Part shown: piece after piece, positions 1-10,745 of the stretch
Layout of the letters: each line of letters opens with the position of its first letter
Numbering within the stretch: position 1 is the stretch's first letter
Position numbers and translations under genes: made by a program
Notes under the pieces: model-generated
Databases searched by the model: none
Told to the model about the DNA's origin: nothing
The model's input: only the letters and a program-made list of their open reading frames with translations
From: Candidatus Pantoea haifensis
GTDB lineage: Bacteria > Pseudomonadota > Gammaproteobacteria > Enterobacterales > Enterobacteriaceae
Assembly (NCBI GenBank): GCA_018842655.1
Contig: JAGTWN010000004.1
Location: 2,480,001-2,544,000 of the forward strand
Direction of reading: 5' to 3'
Length of the DNA stretch: 64,000 nucleotides

Positions 1-1857
1 GGCGTGGCGCTGATCGTCACCGGGGGCGTCTCCCCCAATGCGCAAGGCGTTGGCATGGCACACGGCGCGATGCTGACAGAGGCAAGGCAGTGCGACTGGC
101 ATCGTCAGATTACCGACGCTGTGCATCTACACGGCGGGAAGATTGCCTTACAGATCTTACATACCGGGCGCTACAGCTATCAGAAAGATTTGGTTGCCCC
201 CTCAGCCCTGCAGGCACCGATAAACCGTTATACCCCCAAAGCGATGAGCGATGAAGAGATCGAGCAAACCATTGCCGACTTTGCCCGTTGTGCGCGACTG
301 GCCCAGCAGGCAGGCTACGACGGCGTGGAGATTATGGGATCAGAAGGCTATCTGATTAATCAGTTTTTGGTGAAGCAGACTAACCAGCGCGACGATCGCT
401 GGGGCGGCGATTTTTCACAGCGCATGCAGTTTGCCCTGGCGATCACCCGTGCAGTTCGCGAGGCAACCGGCGAAAAATTCATCATTATTTTTCGCCTGTC
501 GATGCTCGATTTAATCCATGAAGGCAGTACGCTGGAAGAAACGCTGTTGCTGGCGCGTGAACTTGAGCAGTGCGGCGTCACGCTGTTTAACACCGGCATC
601 GGCTGGCATGAGGCACGTATTCCCACCATTGCCACCTGCGTGCCGCGTGCTGCTTTTGCCTGGGTAACGAAGCGTTTACGGGCAGCGGTTGCGGTGCCCG
701 TCATCGCCACTAACCGCATCAATCACCCCGATGTCGCGGAACAGCTCTTACAGGATGGCTATGCCGATATGGTTTCAATGGCGCGTCCTTTTCTCGCTGA
801 CGCCGCGTTCGTGCGTAAAGCTGAGCGCGGTGAGGCGGAAGCGATTAATACCTGCATCGCCTGTAATCAGGCCTGCCTGGATCAGATTTTTGTCGGTAAC
901 GTGACCTCCTGTCTGGTGAATCCACGCGCCTGCCACGAAACGTTAATGCCGGTGATCGCCAGCGATACACCAAAGCATCTGGCGGTGGTGGGTGCAGGCC
1001 CGGCGGGCATGGCGTTTGCTTTACAGGCTGCGCAGCGCGGTCATCAGGTAACGCTTTATGAGGCTGACGCTGAAATTGGCGGCCAGTTTACTCTTGCCCG
1101 TCAGATTCCCGGCAAAGCGGAATTCAGTGAAACCCTGCGCTATTTTCGCCATCAGCTTCACGCAGCGGGTGTGACAATCAAAACGGGCTGTCGGGTAGAT
1201 GCGGCCCAGTTAGAGGAGGCTGACGAAGTGGTTCTGGCGACGGGAATCTGGCCGCGTACGCCTGCCATTCCCGGCATCACTCATCCAAAAGTGCTTAGCT
1301 ATCTCGACGTGCTGCGTGATAAAAAGCCGGTTGGCGCAAGGGTGGCGATTATTGGCGCAGGCGGCATCGGCTTCGATACCGCAGAATATTTGTCACACCC
1401 GCCAGAACAGGCCCGGCTGGCAGCGTTTTACACTGAATGGGGCATCGATCACAGCCTGACGCAGCGCGGTGGCTTAATGCGCCCGCAGCCTTCTCCCGCC
1501 TTACGGCAAATTTGGCTGCTACAGCGCAGAGCAGGCAAGCCCGGCGCGATGCTGGCAAAAACCACCGGCTGGATCCATCGTGCCAGCCTACAGTCACGCG
1601 GCGTGCAGAGTTGGGGCGGCGTTGAATATCTGTTGATTGATGATGAAGGGCTACATCTGCGACGCGAAGGTAAAATGATGGTGCTGCCCGTTGATAACGT
1701 GATTATCTGCGCGGGACAGGAGCCGCAGCGCGAACTTGAGGTCGCGCTGCGTGAAGCAGGAAAAGTGGTCAGGCTGATTGGCGGCGCTGACGTGGCGCTG
1801 GAGCTGGATGCGCGTCGCGCCATCGCGCAGGCGACACAGTTAGCATTAACGATTTAA
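1..1857 (+). CDS. fadH: 2,4-dienoyl-CoA reductase FadH (5' partial)
   Basis: NADPH-dependent 2,4-dienoyl-CoA reductase, which reduces the dienoyl-CoA intermediates formed during beta-oxidation of unsaturated fatty acids. The reading frame is open from base 1, so the gene begins upstream; about 50 N-terminal residues of the usual ~670 are missing. The visible part starts inside the FMN-binding TIM barrel ([17 protein letters not shown], then [19 protein letters not shown]). It continues with the cysteines of the 4Fe-4S site (CIACNQAC, then SCLVNPRAC) and a C-terminal flavin/NADPH domain with two Rossmann glycine motifs (VVGAGPAG and IIGAGGIG). It ends with the conserved LDARRAIAQ segment. It converges on rlmG, sharing 4 bp. 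No frame break is seen in the visible portion. Confidence 0.96.
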   Translation, partial: GVALIVTGGVSPNAQGVGMAHGAMLTEARQCDWHRQITDAVHLHGGKIALQILHTGRYSYQKDLVAPSALQAPINRYTPKAMSDEEIEQTIADFARCARLAQQAGYDGVEIMGSEGYLINQFLVKQTNQRDDRWGGDFSQRMQFALAITRAVREATGEKFIIIFRLSMLDLIHEGSTLEETLLLARELEQCGVTLFNTGIGWHEARIPTIATCVPRAAFAWVTKRLRAAVAVPVIATNRINHPDVAEQLLQDGYADMVSMARPFLADAAFVRKAERGEAEAINTCIACNQACLDQIFVGNVTSCLVNPRACHETLMPVIASDTPKHLAVVGAGPAGMAFALQAAQRGHQVTLYEADAEIGGQFTLARQIPGKAEFSETLRYFRHQLHAAGVTIKTGCRVDAAQLEEADEVVLATGIWPRTPAIPGITHPKVLSYLDVLRDKKPVGARVAIIGAGGIGFDTAEYLSHPPEQARLAAFYTEWGIDHSLTQRGGLMRPQPSPALRQIWLLQRRAGKPGAMLAKTTGWIHRASLQSRGVQSWGGVEYLLIDDEGLHLRREGKMMVLPVDNVIICAGQEPQRELEVALREAGKVVRLIGGADVALELDARRAIAQATQLALTI

Positions 1858-2970
1858 CGCATTTTTACCGCACGCAAAATCACGAACTTCTGGTTCGATG
1901 CGATCAGCGTGCAGTTGCCAAACAGCTTTTTCAGTTTGTGATGATAATCGAGGTGGCGATTGCCCACGATGCGCAATTCGCCGCCATACTGCAGACAACG
2001 TTTTGCATCACGAAACATCTGCCACGCCAGATGATCGGTCACGGCGTGCTGCTGATGAAAGGGCGGATTACACAATACCGCATGCAGGCGATCGGAAGGA
2101 TAACCGCTCAATACGTTATTCACGCGAAACTGACAACGTGCCACATCATCCGGGCGATTGGTTTCCACATTCAGACGACTCGACTCAACCGCCATGTAGG
2201 ACTCATCCAGAAAGTGTACCTCTGCCAGCGGATTACGCTCCAGCGCCATTAAACCAATCACACCGTTGCCGCAGCCCAGATCGACAATTTCACCGTCGAT
2301 ATTTTCCGGTAAATGCTGAATAAACAGGCGCGCACCAATATCCAGCGAGGCGCGGGAAAAACGTTCGCGTGGTTATGAATCTGGTAAGGCGTACCGTCCA
2401 GCGGCCAGACGGTGGTTGATGACTGTTCGCGCAGCGCGGGCTGCGTGAAATGGCTGTAAATCAGACGCGCTTTTTCCACGCCAGCGAGGTTTTTGTCTCG
2501 CCAATAATTTGCTCAAACAGTTGCAGCGTCGAGTTGTGGATCTCTTTAGCGCGGGCTGCCGCTAAAATCACCGTTTCTGGCGTAATCACCTGACGCAACG
2601 CTCGCAGCTGCTGTTCCAGCAGCGCCAGCGTTTTTGGCACTTTGAGTAATACTGCCGCCGGTGCCGCAGGCAGAGGGGCAAGGCTGTCGATAAAATGGAC
2701 ATCGCTGTCATCCAGCGCGTTAAGACGCAGGTTTTGACGTGTCGCCTGCTGGCTTAACCAGGAATCACTGATGTGCCAGACCGGACGGGGATTCAGCGCA
2801 CAGGTCAAGGCACCAAAGCTGTCGTTGAACACCAGTACTGGCCCATCAGGCAGCACCTGCTGCAACAGGTATTCATCTGCCGCATCCCAGGCTTGTAATG
2901 GACTTTCGTCACGCATCTGCGGGAAACGATGCAGGATCAGTGTGCGATCGTTCAGTTCAAGTTGGCTCAT
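1854..2970 (-). CDS. rlmG: 23S rRNA (guanine-N2) methyltransferase RlmG, two frame breaks
   Basis: SAM-dependent methyltransferase that modifies G1835 of 23S rRNA (formerly YgjO). The protein is readable only as three pieces. The N-terminal piece (from MSQLELND to LAWKK) ends at a run of five T at 2471-2475; six would continue it into ARLIYSHF. The middle piece ends at a run of five A at 2357-2361; six would continue HNHANVF into SRASLDIG. The C-terminal piece carries the SAM-binding DLGCGNG motif and the catalytic NPPFHQQHA motif. Repaired length is about 372 aa, near the family norm. The start at 2970 is chosen because a GGAG ribosome-binding site lies just upstream and because it matches the family N-terminus. 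It is divergent from ygjP. Confidence 0.93.
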
Positions 2971-3052
2971 GAATTCTCCGGCATGGTACACTTTGGTCGA
3001 TTTTCGCCCTAAAAAGGGGGCGCAGTATACTGTCTTTCACCCGGAATCCCTA

Positions 3053-3555
3053 ATGTCCTCACTTATCTATCTTCAGGGTTATCCTGAGCACCTTCTCAGC
3101 CAGGTTCAGACGTTGATTGAACATCAGCGTTTGGGGGCATTTTTACAGAAGCGTTATCCAGGATCGCACGACATCATTAGCGATAAAGCGTTGTATGACT
3201 ACACGCAAGCGTTAAAAAACCGCTATATGCGCAATGCGCCGCCCATCAGTAAAGTGATTTGGGATAATAAGATCAAGGTAATGAAGCACGCGCTGGGTTT
3301 ACATAGCGCCGTCTCACGTGTGCAGGGGGAAACCTGAAAGCCAAAGCTGAAATTCGTATTTCGACCTTTTTCCGTGTCGCCCCGGAACCTTTTTTACGAA
3401 TGATTGTGGTTCACGAACTGGCGCATCTTAAAGAGAAAAATCACGACAAAGCCTTTTATCAGCTGTGCTGCCATATGGAGCCGGATTACCATCAGCTTGA
3501 GTTTGATGCGCGACTGTGGATGACCGAGCAAGCGATGCATGGAAATGCCGCCTGA
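3053..3555 (+). CDS. ygjP: YgjP family zinc metallopeptidase-like protein, frame break
   Basis: Small WLM/M48-like protein with the zinc-binding signature VVHELAHLKEKNHDKAF (HExxH). Its biological substrate is not established. The start MSSLIYLQGYP matches the family; the longer open frame upstream overlaps rlmG and is not needed. The frame breaks at a run of five G (3325-3329). With six, RVQG continues as GNLKAKAEIRISTFFRVAPEPFLRM and on to the HELAH motif and the conserved CCHMEPDYHQLEFD. Repaired length is 167 aa, the same as the E. coli protein. Divergent from rlmG with a short shared promoter region. Confidence 0.92.
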
Positions 3556-3582
3556 ATACTGTCCTGCAGGCTATTTTATTTG

Positions 3583-3675
3583 CCCTTTTGAACCTGGGCA
3601 ATGCTCACTCTCCTCACGTACTTCGTGTACGCTCCGGGTGTTGCGCGCTGTCCAGGTTCAAAATGCCTGCAAAAA
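3583..3675. repeat. Palindromic intergenic element A
   Basis: The ygjP-clc gap contains an imperfect inverted repeat of about 90 bp. Its outer arms are ttttgaacctgg (near 3592) and ccaggttcaaaat (near 3650-3664), around an inner palindrome cacgtacttcgtgtacg. A related arrangement occurs near 50080-50150. This looks like a dispersed non-coding repeat (REP or MITE-like). Neither coding potential nor a transposase is present. Confidence 0.5.
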
Positions 3676-3697
3676 TGACGCCTGACTGAGCTGACTT

Positions 3698-5385
3698 TTA
3701 GAGAAATTCCTGCGCTTTCTGAATCAAACTGGTTTTAGTCAAGGCGCCGAGAAATTGGCGCTCCTGGGGGTTATTCAATACTGGTAAGCGTTCCAGCGTG
3801 ACCATGGCGAAAGCTTCCCACCCTTCACGCATGCTTTGATACTGATAAACGCAGGGGAAATTACTGTCCATTACTTGCTGCACCGGTGAATGCAGCGTAA
3901 TTTCCTGTGACAACACTTTGCGTGATATCTCATGAATTGATACCACACCCAGAAACGCACCTTCATCATTAATGACATAGACATAACGTTCACGCTTCAG
4001 CGAACTCACCGCCAGTGCCTGACCCACCGACTCATGCGGCCGGAGTGCCGCGCCTGGAATAATCAGCTCCGCAACCCGCATATTATCGAAGTCATATTTA
4101 GCTTCTGAGCGGTTGAAGTGATAACTGACCACCGGATAAGTGCTGGCAGATTGCAGTCGATACACCACCATTGATGCCAGCACCGCTGCGATCATCAGCG
4201 GAAACAGCAAGCTGCTGTTCAGCGTCATTTCCAGCACCATCAGGATGGCCATCAGCGGTGCCTGGCTAACGGCCGCTAATACGGCCGCCATGCCAATCGC
4301 AGCATAGAGCAAGGTATTGCCGAGCGGCAGATGCAGCGCCGCGCCGCACAGCGCCAGTGTCACGCCTAACAGCGCGCCAATCAGCAATGACGGCGTAAAT
4401 AAACCGCCCACCGCATTCGATCCTACCGATAAACTGGTCGCCAGCGTCTTTAACACCAGCAGCAGCAGTAAGCCTGGCAGCAAATAATGGCCCGCCATGA
4501 CTTTTACAATCACTTCGTAGCCATTACCTAAAATATCGGTGGAGATGAGTGCCAGTAACCCTACCGCAAAGCCACCTGCTCCCAGCCGGAGCGGCAGCGA
4601 GCGCACCCGACCAAACAGGGTTTTGCTGCGGGCAATCAGTTTAATCAGCAACCAGCCCGCCAGCCCGGCGCATAAGCCAATTATCACAGTCATCAGCAGG
4701 CTGCTGACATCCATGTGAAAGTTAACGTCAGCCAGCGGATAGAGTGCGCTGCGAAAACCCAACGACCACATCGTCATCACGGCTACAGCGGAAGAGACAA
4801 TCAGTGGGATTAGTCGCTGTAACGCTGAAATACCAAACGCTATCTCCGCCACGAAAATAGCCGACGCCAGCGGGGCGTGATAAACCGAAGACAGCCCCGC
4901 CGCTGCTGCCATCGCCACCACGTCGCTGTTTTTTAAATTGAGGGATGGGGGCAGCCACTTCCCTGTCAGGCTGCCGCACAGCGCAGAAAGCTGCACCATC
5001 GGCCCTCTTTACCGATCGATGCGCCGCTGCCAATACTGGCAACTGACGATAAGGCACGAAAAAGAGAGGTTTTGGTGGGAACGGCATCGAGTCGCGCATT
5101 GATCACTTCCAGGTAATCGGTCTTTACCGTTTGTTGCTGTTCGATAGTTACCGCATAACGCAAAAAATAGCCCGCCAGCACTCCTCCCGCCCCCACCAGC
5201 AGCGGCCAGAGCAGCCACGGCCAGACGTGCATCGCCTCGGTGATCTCATTGCTGCTACCAAACAGCAAATGGTTAATCAGCTCAATCACGCCGCGAAACG
5301 CCAGCGTGACCAGCGATGCGACAAAGCCAACTGGAATGGCAATGAACAGCGTGGTCCAGTTTAGTGCGTGTTTACTTCCTTTCAC
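3698..5385 (-). CDS. ClC-family chloride channel/antiporter with CBS pair, frame break
   Basis: Inner-membrane voltage-gated-type ClC protein related to ClcB. The conserved selectivity motifs GSGASIGKEGP and GGLFTPSL-type sequence are visible, with many hydrophobic helices through the first ~400 residues. Two CBS-like repeats follow at the C-terminus (from about MRVAELIIPGAALRPHES to the end). The frame breaks at GKEG, where the G/C run at 5001-5005 lacks one base; restoring it gives GKEGPMVQLSALCG. The start is taken as GTG at 5385 because AAGGAG lies at ideal distance; the longer ORF upstream of it has no such site. Repaired length is about 562 aa. Physiological role (acid resistance or ion balance) is not shown by the sequence. 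Divergent from ygjR. Confidence 0.88.
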
Positions 5386-5527
5386 CTGCGCTCCTTCTCT
5401 GCCAAAAACCGTTGCGCCAGCATAATATTGGAATGCAGATCGCAGGATCAAATTTGCATCTGCCCCCTGCGTTGCGTGTGTCGCCGGGCATGTTACTCTG
5501 CCGCTTTACACGTGCAGGAGAGTTGTC

Positions 5528-6511
5528 GTGATTCGTTTTGCTATTGTCGGAACTAACTGGATTACGCGCCAGTTTATAGATGCTGCGCATGAAGCCGGTA
5601 TGAAACTAGGTGCTGTCTATTCACGAAGCCAGCAGCAGGCCGATGCATTTATTGCGGATTATCCCTGCAAGCAGACGTTTACCTCGCTTGAGGCCTTAGC
5701 CGCCAGCCCCGAGATTGACGCAGTCTATTTAGCCAGTCCGAACGCATTGCATTGTGAACAGGCGTTGCTGTTCCTGTCACACGGCAAACATGTGATATGT
5801 GAAAAACCGCTGGCCTCTAATCTTCATGAGGTTGAGGCGATGATCGCCTGCGCACGTCAGCATCAGGTTGTCCTGTTTGAAGCCTTTAAAACCGCCAGCT
5901 TACCCAATTTCCTGCAACTGCAACAGGCGCTGCCGCAACTGGGTAAACTGCGGAAGGCACTGTTTAACTATTGTCAGTATTCATCACGTTATCCACGTTA
6001 TCTCAATGGTGAAAACCCCAATACCTTTGATCCACGCTGGTCGAACGGCTCTGTTATGGATATCGGTTATTACTGTTTAGCGAGTGCCGTAACGCTCTGG
6101 GGTGAGCCGGAAAAGGTGCAGGCCGAAGCGACACTGCTGGAAAGCGGCGTCGATGCCCATGGCGTGGTGGTACTGGATTACGGCGAATTCGATGTAACAA
6201 TTTTGCACTCAAAAGTCAGCGACTCAACCCTCCCCAGCGAAATACAGGGTGAAGCGGGCGCACTGGTTATCCATAAAATTTCTGAGTGTCAGCAACTCAG
6301 TTTTATCCCGCGCGGCAGCGATAAGCAGGATTTGAGCCAACCCCAGCACATCAATACCATGCTGTATGAAGCTGAAACTTTTATACGTCTGGTTGAGCAG
6401 CGCCAGGTTGATCATCCCGCGCTGGAGGTGTCACGCATTACCGCCGCGCTGTTAACAGAAATTCGCCGCCAAACCGGCGTTATTTTTCCAGCCGATCACG
6501 CTGATGTGTAA
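5528..6511 (+). CDS. ygjR: Gfo/Idh/MocA family oxidoreductase YgjR
   Basis: NAD(P)-dependent oxidoreductase of the Gfo/Idh/MocA family, 327 aa. The N-terminal Rossmann fold begins MIRFAIVGTNWITRQF. The family EKP motif is present (HVICEKPLASNL), followed by the alpha/beta C-terminal domain with FNYCQYSSRYPRYLNGENPNTF and the SNGSVMDIGYY segment. The substrate is unknown. The start is a GTG at 5528 preceded by a GGAG-like site; an ATG alternative would remove the first strand of the fold. Stand-alone gene divergent from the ClC gene and followed by the alx riboswitch. Confidence 0.92.
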   Translation: MIRFAIVGTNWITRQFIDAAHEAGMKLGAVYSRSQQQADAFIADYPCKQTFTSLEALAASPEIDAVYLASPNALHCEQALLFLSHGKHVICEKPLASNLHEVEAMIACARQHQVVLFEAFKTASLPNFLQLQQALPQLGKLRKALFNYCQYSSRYPRYLNGENPNTFDPRWSNGSVMDIGYYCLASAVTLWGEPEKVQAEATLLESGVDAHGVVVLDYGEFDVTILHSKVSDSTLPSEIQGEAGALVIHKISECQQLSFIPRGSDKQDLSQPQHINTMLYEAETFIRLVEQRQVDHPALEVSRITAALLTEIRRQTGVIFPADHADV

Positions 6512-6574
6512 ATATTTCTAAATATGACTGACAATGATTGCTTCGTAAGGGATTAATCCGTAATTTACGCTTCT

Positions 6575-6706
6575 GCAAAGGGAGTAACTTAAAAGCTGAT
6601 TGATCGTCATTACGTTGCGCAAGCATCCGGTCATCAGGCAACCCGGAATCTGATTCTGCGTTGTAAGTGAGACCTTGCCGGAAGGCGAGGTTTGCTTGCA
6701 GCAAAA
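6575..6706 (+). promoter_or_regulatory. yybP-ykoY manganese riboswitch (alx leader, SraF/PRE element)
   Basis: The 5' leader of alx contains the conserved yybP-ykoY features: a gggagta block at 6580-6586, the region with gcgcaagcatccggt, and the closing gtgagaccttgccggaagg block around 6667-6684. In E. coli the equivalent leader (SraF) controls alx in response to Mn2+ and alkaline pH. The placement directly before a TerC-family gene supports the call. Confidence 0.88.
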
Positions 6707-6708
6707 AA

Positions 6709-6741
6709 GCGGCTGACGTCTTCTGACTTCAGCCTTTTTTT
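6709..6741 (+). terminator. Intrinsic terminator / expression platform before alx
   Basis: Hairpin with stem ggctga/tcagcc (6711-6734) followed by a T run, placed between the riboswitch aptamer and the alx ribosome-binding site. This geometry suggests that transcription attenuation contributes to control. That is inferred; the E. coli alx switch is best known for translational control. Confidence 0.65.
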
Positions 6742-6763
6742 ATTTTTTGGACAGGATACGATT

Positions 6764-7735
6764 ATGCAAACTGTGGGAACGCCATTGCTTTGGGGCAGTT
6801 TTGCGGTAGTAGTACTTATCATGCTGGCGATTGATCTCTTTTTACAGGGACGTCGCGGCGCGCAAACCATGTCATTTAAACAAGCTGCCGTCTGGTCGCT
6901 CATCTGGGTTTCCGTCTCACTGCTCTTCAGCGCCGCTTTTTGGTGGTATCTCGAAGGCAGCGCCGGACGTGAAATCGCCACCGCACAAACCCTCGCTTTC
7001 CTGACGGGCTATGTACTTGAAAAAGCACTGGCGGTGGATAACGTTTTCGTCTGGCTGATGCTGTTCAGCTACTTCTCCATCCCGGCTGCTTTGCAACGCC
7101 GCGTACTGATTTATGGCGTGCTGGGTGCCATCGTTCTGCGTACCATTATGATTTTTGCCGGTAGCTGGCTGGTTACCCAGTTCAGCTGGATCCTTTACAT
7201 CTTTGGCGCCTTCCTGCTGTTTACTGGTTTGAAAATGGCTTTCGCGAAAGAAGACGAAGAAGGTGCTGTAGGTGAAAAACCCGTGGTGCGTTGGCTGCGA
7301 GGCCATTTACGCATGACGGACTCCCTGGAAGGGGAAAAGTTTTTTATCCGCAAAAATGGCGTGCTGTTTGCGACACCGCTGCTGCTGGTATTGATCATGG
7401 TTGAGCTGAGCGACGTTATTTTTGCAGTCGACAGTATTCCCGCTATCTTCGCGGTGACCACAGATCCGTTTATCGTACTGACCTCAAACCTGTTCGCGAT
7501 TCTCGGCTTACGTGCCATGTATTTCCTGCTGGCAAACGTGGCGGAACGTTTCGCAATGCTGAAATATGGCCTGGCGATTGTGCTGGTGTTCATCGGTATT
7601 AAGATGCTGATCGTCGATTTTTACCATATTCCGGTGGGGATCTCGTTAAGCGTGGTGGGCAGCATTCTGGGCATAACCCTGCTGATCAATGCCTGGGTTA
7701 ACCACAGAAACGACCAGAAGAAGATCACACCATAA
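6764..7735 (+). CDS. alx: TerC-family inner-membrane protein Alx (Mn2+ homeostasis)
   Basis: TerC/Alx-family membrane protein of 323 aa with about nine hydrophobic segments, implicated in manganese export and the alkaline-induced response. The family's conserved acidic motifs are visible: [13 protein letters not shown] and [18 protein letters not shown]. The start at 6764 ([11 protein letters not shown]) aligns with E. coli Alx; the longer upstream open frame runs through the riboswitch terminator and is rejected. Expression is most likely governed by the upstream riboswitch. A hairpin terminator follows immediately. Confidence 0.96.
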   Translation: MQTVGTPLLWGSFAVVVLIMLAIDLFLQGRRGAQTMSFKQAAVWSLIWVSVSLLFSAAFWWYLEGSAGREIATAQTLAFLTGYVLEKALAVDNVFVWLMLFSYFSIPAALQRRVLIYGVLGAIVLRTIMIFAGSWLVTQFSWILYIFGAFLLFTGLKMAFAKEDEEGAVGEKPVVRWLRGHLRMTDSLEGEKFFIRKNGVLFATPLLLVLIMVELSDVIFAVDSIPAIFAVTTDPFIVLTSNLFAILGLRAMYFLLANVAERFAMLKYGLAIVLVFIGIKMLIVDFYHIPVGISLSVVGSILGITLLINAWVNHRNDQKKITP

Positions 7736-7741
7736 TTCTCT

Positions 7742-7772
7742 ACAGGGGCAGCTTCTGCCCCTGTTTTATTTT
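7742..7772 (+). terminator. Intrinsic terminator after alx
   Basis: Stem aggggcag/ctgcccct with a short loop, followed by gttttatttt, five bases past the alx stop codon. Confidence 0.85.
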
Positions 7773-7969
7773 GCACCTGCGGTTTCAGACATTTCTAACC
7801 TCTGTCACACTTCCACAATCCAGCATAATAAAAATTCGACCTTGCCCACGTTGGCAGAATTATCTCTTTTCTCGCTCAATCTTTTCCTTATACTCCGCCA
7901 GGCAAACCGTTTCAGACGTGAAGTACTTTTACGACTGAAGCTACATCTCGCTAAAATACAGAAAACACT

Positions 7970-9201
7970 ATGCCGAAAACTCTCTCCGCACGACTGGGCT
8001 CGCTGTTCGCAGGAAGCCTGGTGAAACAAATCATGATCGGGCTTGTCGCCGGTGTTGCGCTGGCCTGGCTATCACGCGATGCGGCATTAGCCGTTGGTCT
8101 GCTGGGCGATCTGTTCGTCAACGCTCTGAAAGCTGTCGCGCCTGTACTGGTGCTGGTTCTGGTGATCTCTTCGATCGCTAACCATCAGCAAGGCCAGAAA
8201 AGCAATATTAAACCGATCGTGATGCTTTATCTGCTCAGCACCTTTTTGCAGCGGTTGTCGCGGTGATTTTCAGTCACCTGATACCGCAAACGCTGACGCT
8301 GGCGGTGGGCACTACCGAAATTACGCCGCCTTCGGGCATCACTGAAGTGCTGCGTGGCTTGCTGATGAGCATGGTGGCTAACCCGATTACCGCGCTGATG
8401 AATGCGAACTACATTGGCATTCTGGTGTGGGCGATTGGTCTCGGTCTGGCGTTTCGTCGCAGCCAGCCCAGCACCCGCGCGTTTCTGACAGATGCGTCGA
8501 ATGCCGCAACCTGGCTGGTACGCTGCGTGATTCGCTGCGCCCCCGTAGGGATTTTTGGTTTAGTTGCCTCGATTCTGGCCTCAACCGGTTTTGGTGCGCT
8601 GTGGCAATATGCCCACCTGTTGACGCTGCTGATTGGCTGCATGCTGTTGATGGCGCTGGTTGTGAATCCGCTGCTGGTCTACAGCAAAATTCGTCGTAAC
8701 CCTTATCCGCTGGTGTTTACCTGCCTGCGCGAAAGTGGCGTGACGGCGTTTTTTACCCGCAGCTCTGCCGCTAACATTCCGGTCAACATGGCTATCGCGA
8801 AACGACTGAATCTGGATGAAGATACCTATTCCGTCTCGATTCCGCTGGGTGCGACCATTAGCATGGCGGGCGCAGCAATTACCATCACGGTGTTAACGCT
8901 GGCGGCGGTGCATACGCTTGGCATCAGTGTTGATGTGCCCACCGCAATCCTGCTGAGCCTGGTTGCCGCTTTGTGTGCTTGTGGTGCATCAGGTGTTGCA
9001 GGCGGCTCTCTGTTGCTGATCCCGGTGGCGTGTAATATGTTCGGCATTCCAAATGATGTCGCGATGCAGGTGGTGGCCGTCGGCTTTATCATTGGCGTGT
9101 TGCAGGATTCAGCCGAAACGGCCCTGAACTCATCAACCGATATTCTGTTTACGGCAGCCGTTTGCCAGGCTGAAGCGGAACGCGTACCGAGCCGTGTATA
9201 A
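7970..9201 (+). CDS. sstT: Sodium:serine/threonine symporter SstT, frame break
   Basis: DAACS-family Na+-coupled serine/threonine uptake protein of the inner membrane. The frame breaks at a run of five T (8243-8247); six would join LYLLSTF to [14 protein letters not shown]. The C-terminal half carries the family's substrate and sodium site motifs ([15 protein letters not shown], and [15 protein letters not shown]). Repaired length is about 410 aa, close to the E. coli 414. The start [11 protein letters not shown] lacks a strong Shine-Dalgarno but is the only one matching the family N-terminus ([14 protein letters not shown]). The gene has its own upstream region (about 195 bp) and a terminator shared with uxaA. 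Confidence 0.94.
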
Positions 9202-9215
9202 ACAGCCGTCCCGTT

Positions 9216-9248
9216 ATGGCGGCCCTTATTTAAGGGCCGCCATTTTTA
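9216..9248. terminator. Bidirectional terminator between sstT and uxaA
   Basis: Strong stem atggcggccctt/aagggccgccat followed by ttttt on the + strand. It lies between two convergent genes and could serve both. Confidence 0.85.
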
Positions 9249-9251
9249 TGA

Positions 9252-10741
9252 TTACAGCGTGACGCCACTTTTAAAGATGGCCAGTTCGCGGAAATCATTC
9301 TTTTCGTTCTTCGTCGCCTGACCATTCGCAATCGCCACAATGGTATCGACGAAATCCGCCAGCATCTCATCCATGCTCATGCCGTGAATCAACCGACCCG
9401 CGTCAAAATCGATCCAGTGTGGTTTCTTTTCTGCCAGCGGCGTATTGGTTGCCAGTTTTACCGTGGGCACAAACCCACCATAAGGCGTGCCGCGTCCGGT
9501 ACTGAACAGCACCATATGGCAGCCTGCGCCAGCTAAGGCGCTGGTTGCAACAGCATCATTGCCCGGCGCACTCAGTAAATTCAGGCCCGGTGTTTTCAGC
9601 CGCTCGCCATACTTCAGTACGTCAACCACCTGGCTTTGCCCCGCTTTTTGCGTACAGCCCAGCGATTTCTCTTCCAGCGTAGTAATGCCGCCCGCTTTAT
9701 TACCTGGCGACGGGTTCTCATAAATTGGCTGCTGATGATCGATAAAGTACTGTTTGAAATCGTTGATCATCGCCACGGTTTTATCAAAGGTGGCTTCGTC
9801 GCGACAGCGGCTCATCAGGATGCGTTCGGCACCAAACATCTCCGGCACTTCAGTTAATACGGTGGTGCCGCCGTTGGCAATCATCTGATCGGAAAAGCGT
9901 CCCAGCAGCGGATTCGCGGTAATGCCTGAAAAACCGTCTGAACCGCCACATTCCAGACCAAACTTCAGTTCACTCAGTTTGCCTGGCACACGTTGATCAT
10001 GGCGCATTTTTTCATACAGCGCATGCAGACGTTCAACACCCGCCTCCACTTCATCATCATGCTGCTGACACACCATAAATTCCACGCGGTCGCTTTCGAA
10101 TGCGCCAAGCGTTTCACGGAAGGCATCTACCTGATTATTTTCACATCCCAGGCCAATCACCAGTACCGCGCCCGCATTCGGATGGCGCACCATATTTTGC
10201 AGCATAGTGCGGGTATTATCGTGATCCTGGCCCAACTGGGAGCAGCCAAAAGTATGACTAAACAGGAACGCGCCATCGATATCAGTGGCCTCCTGCGTCT
10301 CTTTCAAAAAGCGTTGCAGGATCTGACGCGCAATACCGTTCACGCAGCCCACGGTCGGTAAAATCCACAACTCATTGCGAATGCCGACCTCGCCGTTTGC
10401 CCGGCGATAAATCTGCACCTCGCGATCGCCCGGCTGAGGCGGCACGTCGACAAACGCTGGCTGGTAATCATATTCATCCAAATCGCTGAGATTGGTGCGT
10501 GAGTTGGTGGAATGGATGACCTCGCCTTCGGCAACCGGCTGCGTTGCATGACCAATCGGTAAGCCATATTTAATGACCAGTTCCCCTGCGCCAGAGGCTG
10601 CAGCGCAAACTTATGGCCGCGCCCAACTGCCTGTTGCAGCCTAACTGTCGCTGCTGGCAACGCAACGGTGGCTCCGGCGTCTAAGTCACGCAACGCCACA
10701 GCTACGTTGTCGCGGGAATGTATTTTAATCGCGTCTTGCAT
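9252..10741 (-). CDS. uxaA: Altronate dehydratase UxaA, frame break
   Basis: Dehydrates D-altronate to 2-keto-3-deoxygluconate in galacturonate catabolism. An N-terminal SAF-like domain (KIHSRDNVAVALRDL, GHKFALQPLAQG) precedes the large UxaA catalytic domain (NELWILPTVGCVNGIARQ, GCSQLG, GLECGGSDGFSGITANP). The frame breaks at four C (10583-10586); five would continue AQG into ELVIKYGLPIG and on to LSDLDEYDYQP. Repaired length is about 496 aa, as in E. coli (495). Last gene of the leftward uxaC-uxaB-uxaA operon; it begins 4 bp after the uxaB stop. Confidence 0.95.
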
Positions 10742-10745
10742 AGCG

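Noticed and set aside
4-6. GTG at position 4 as the fadH start
   Set aside because: The frame is open from base 1 and the family has about 50 further N-terminal residues, so this is an internal valine.
1349-1823. Minus-strand ORFs inside fadH, tamB, cpdB and other long genes
   Set aside because: They are frame shadows of well-conserved genes on the opposite strand, with no domain motifs or ribosome-binding sites of their own.
2771-3052. N-terminal extension of ygjP
   Set aside because: It overlaps rlmG on the other strand and the sequence shows no family similarity; the conserved N-terminus starts at 3053.
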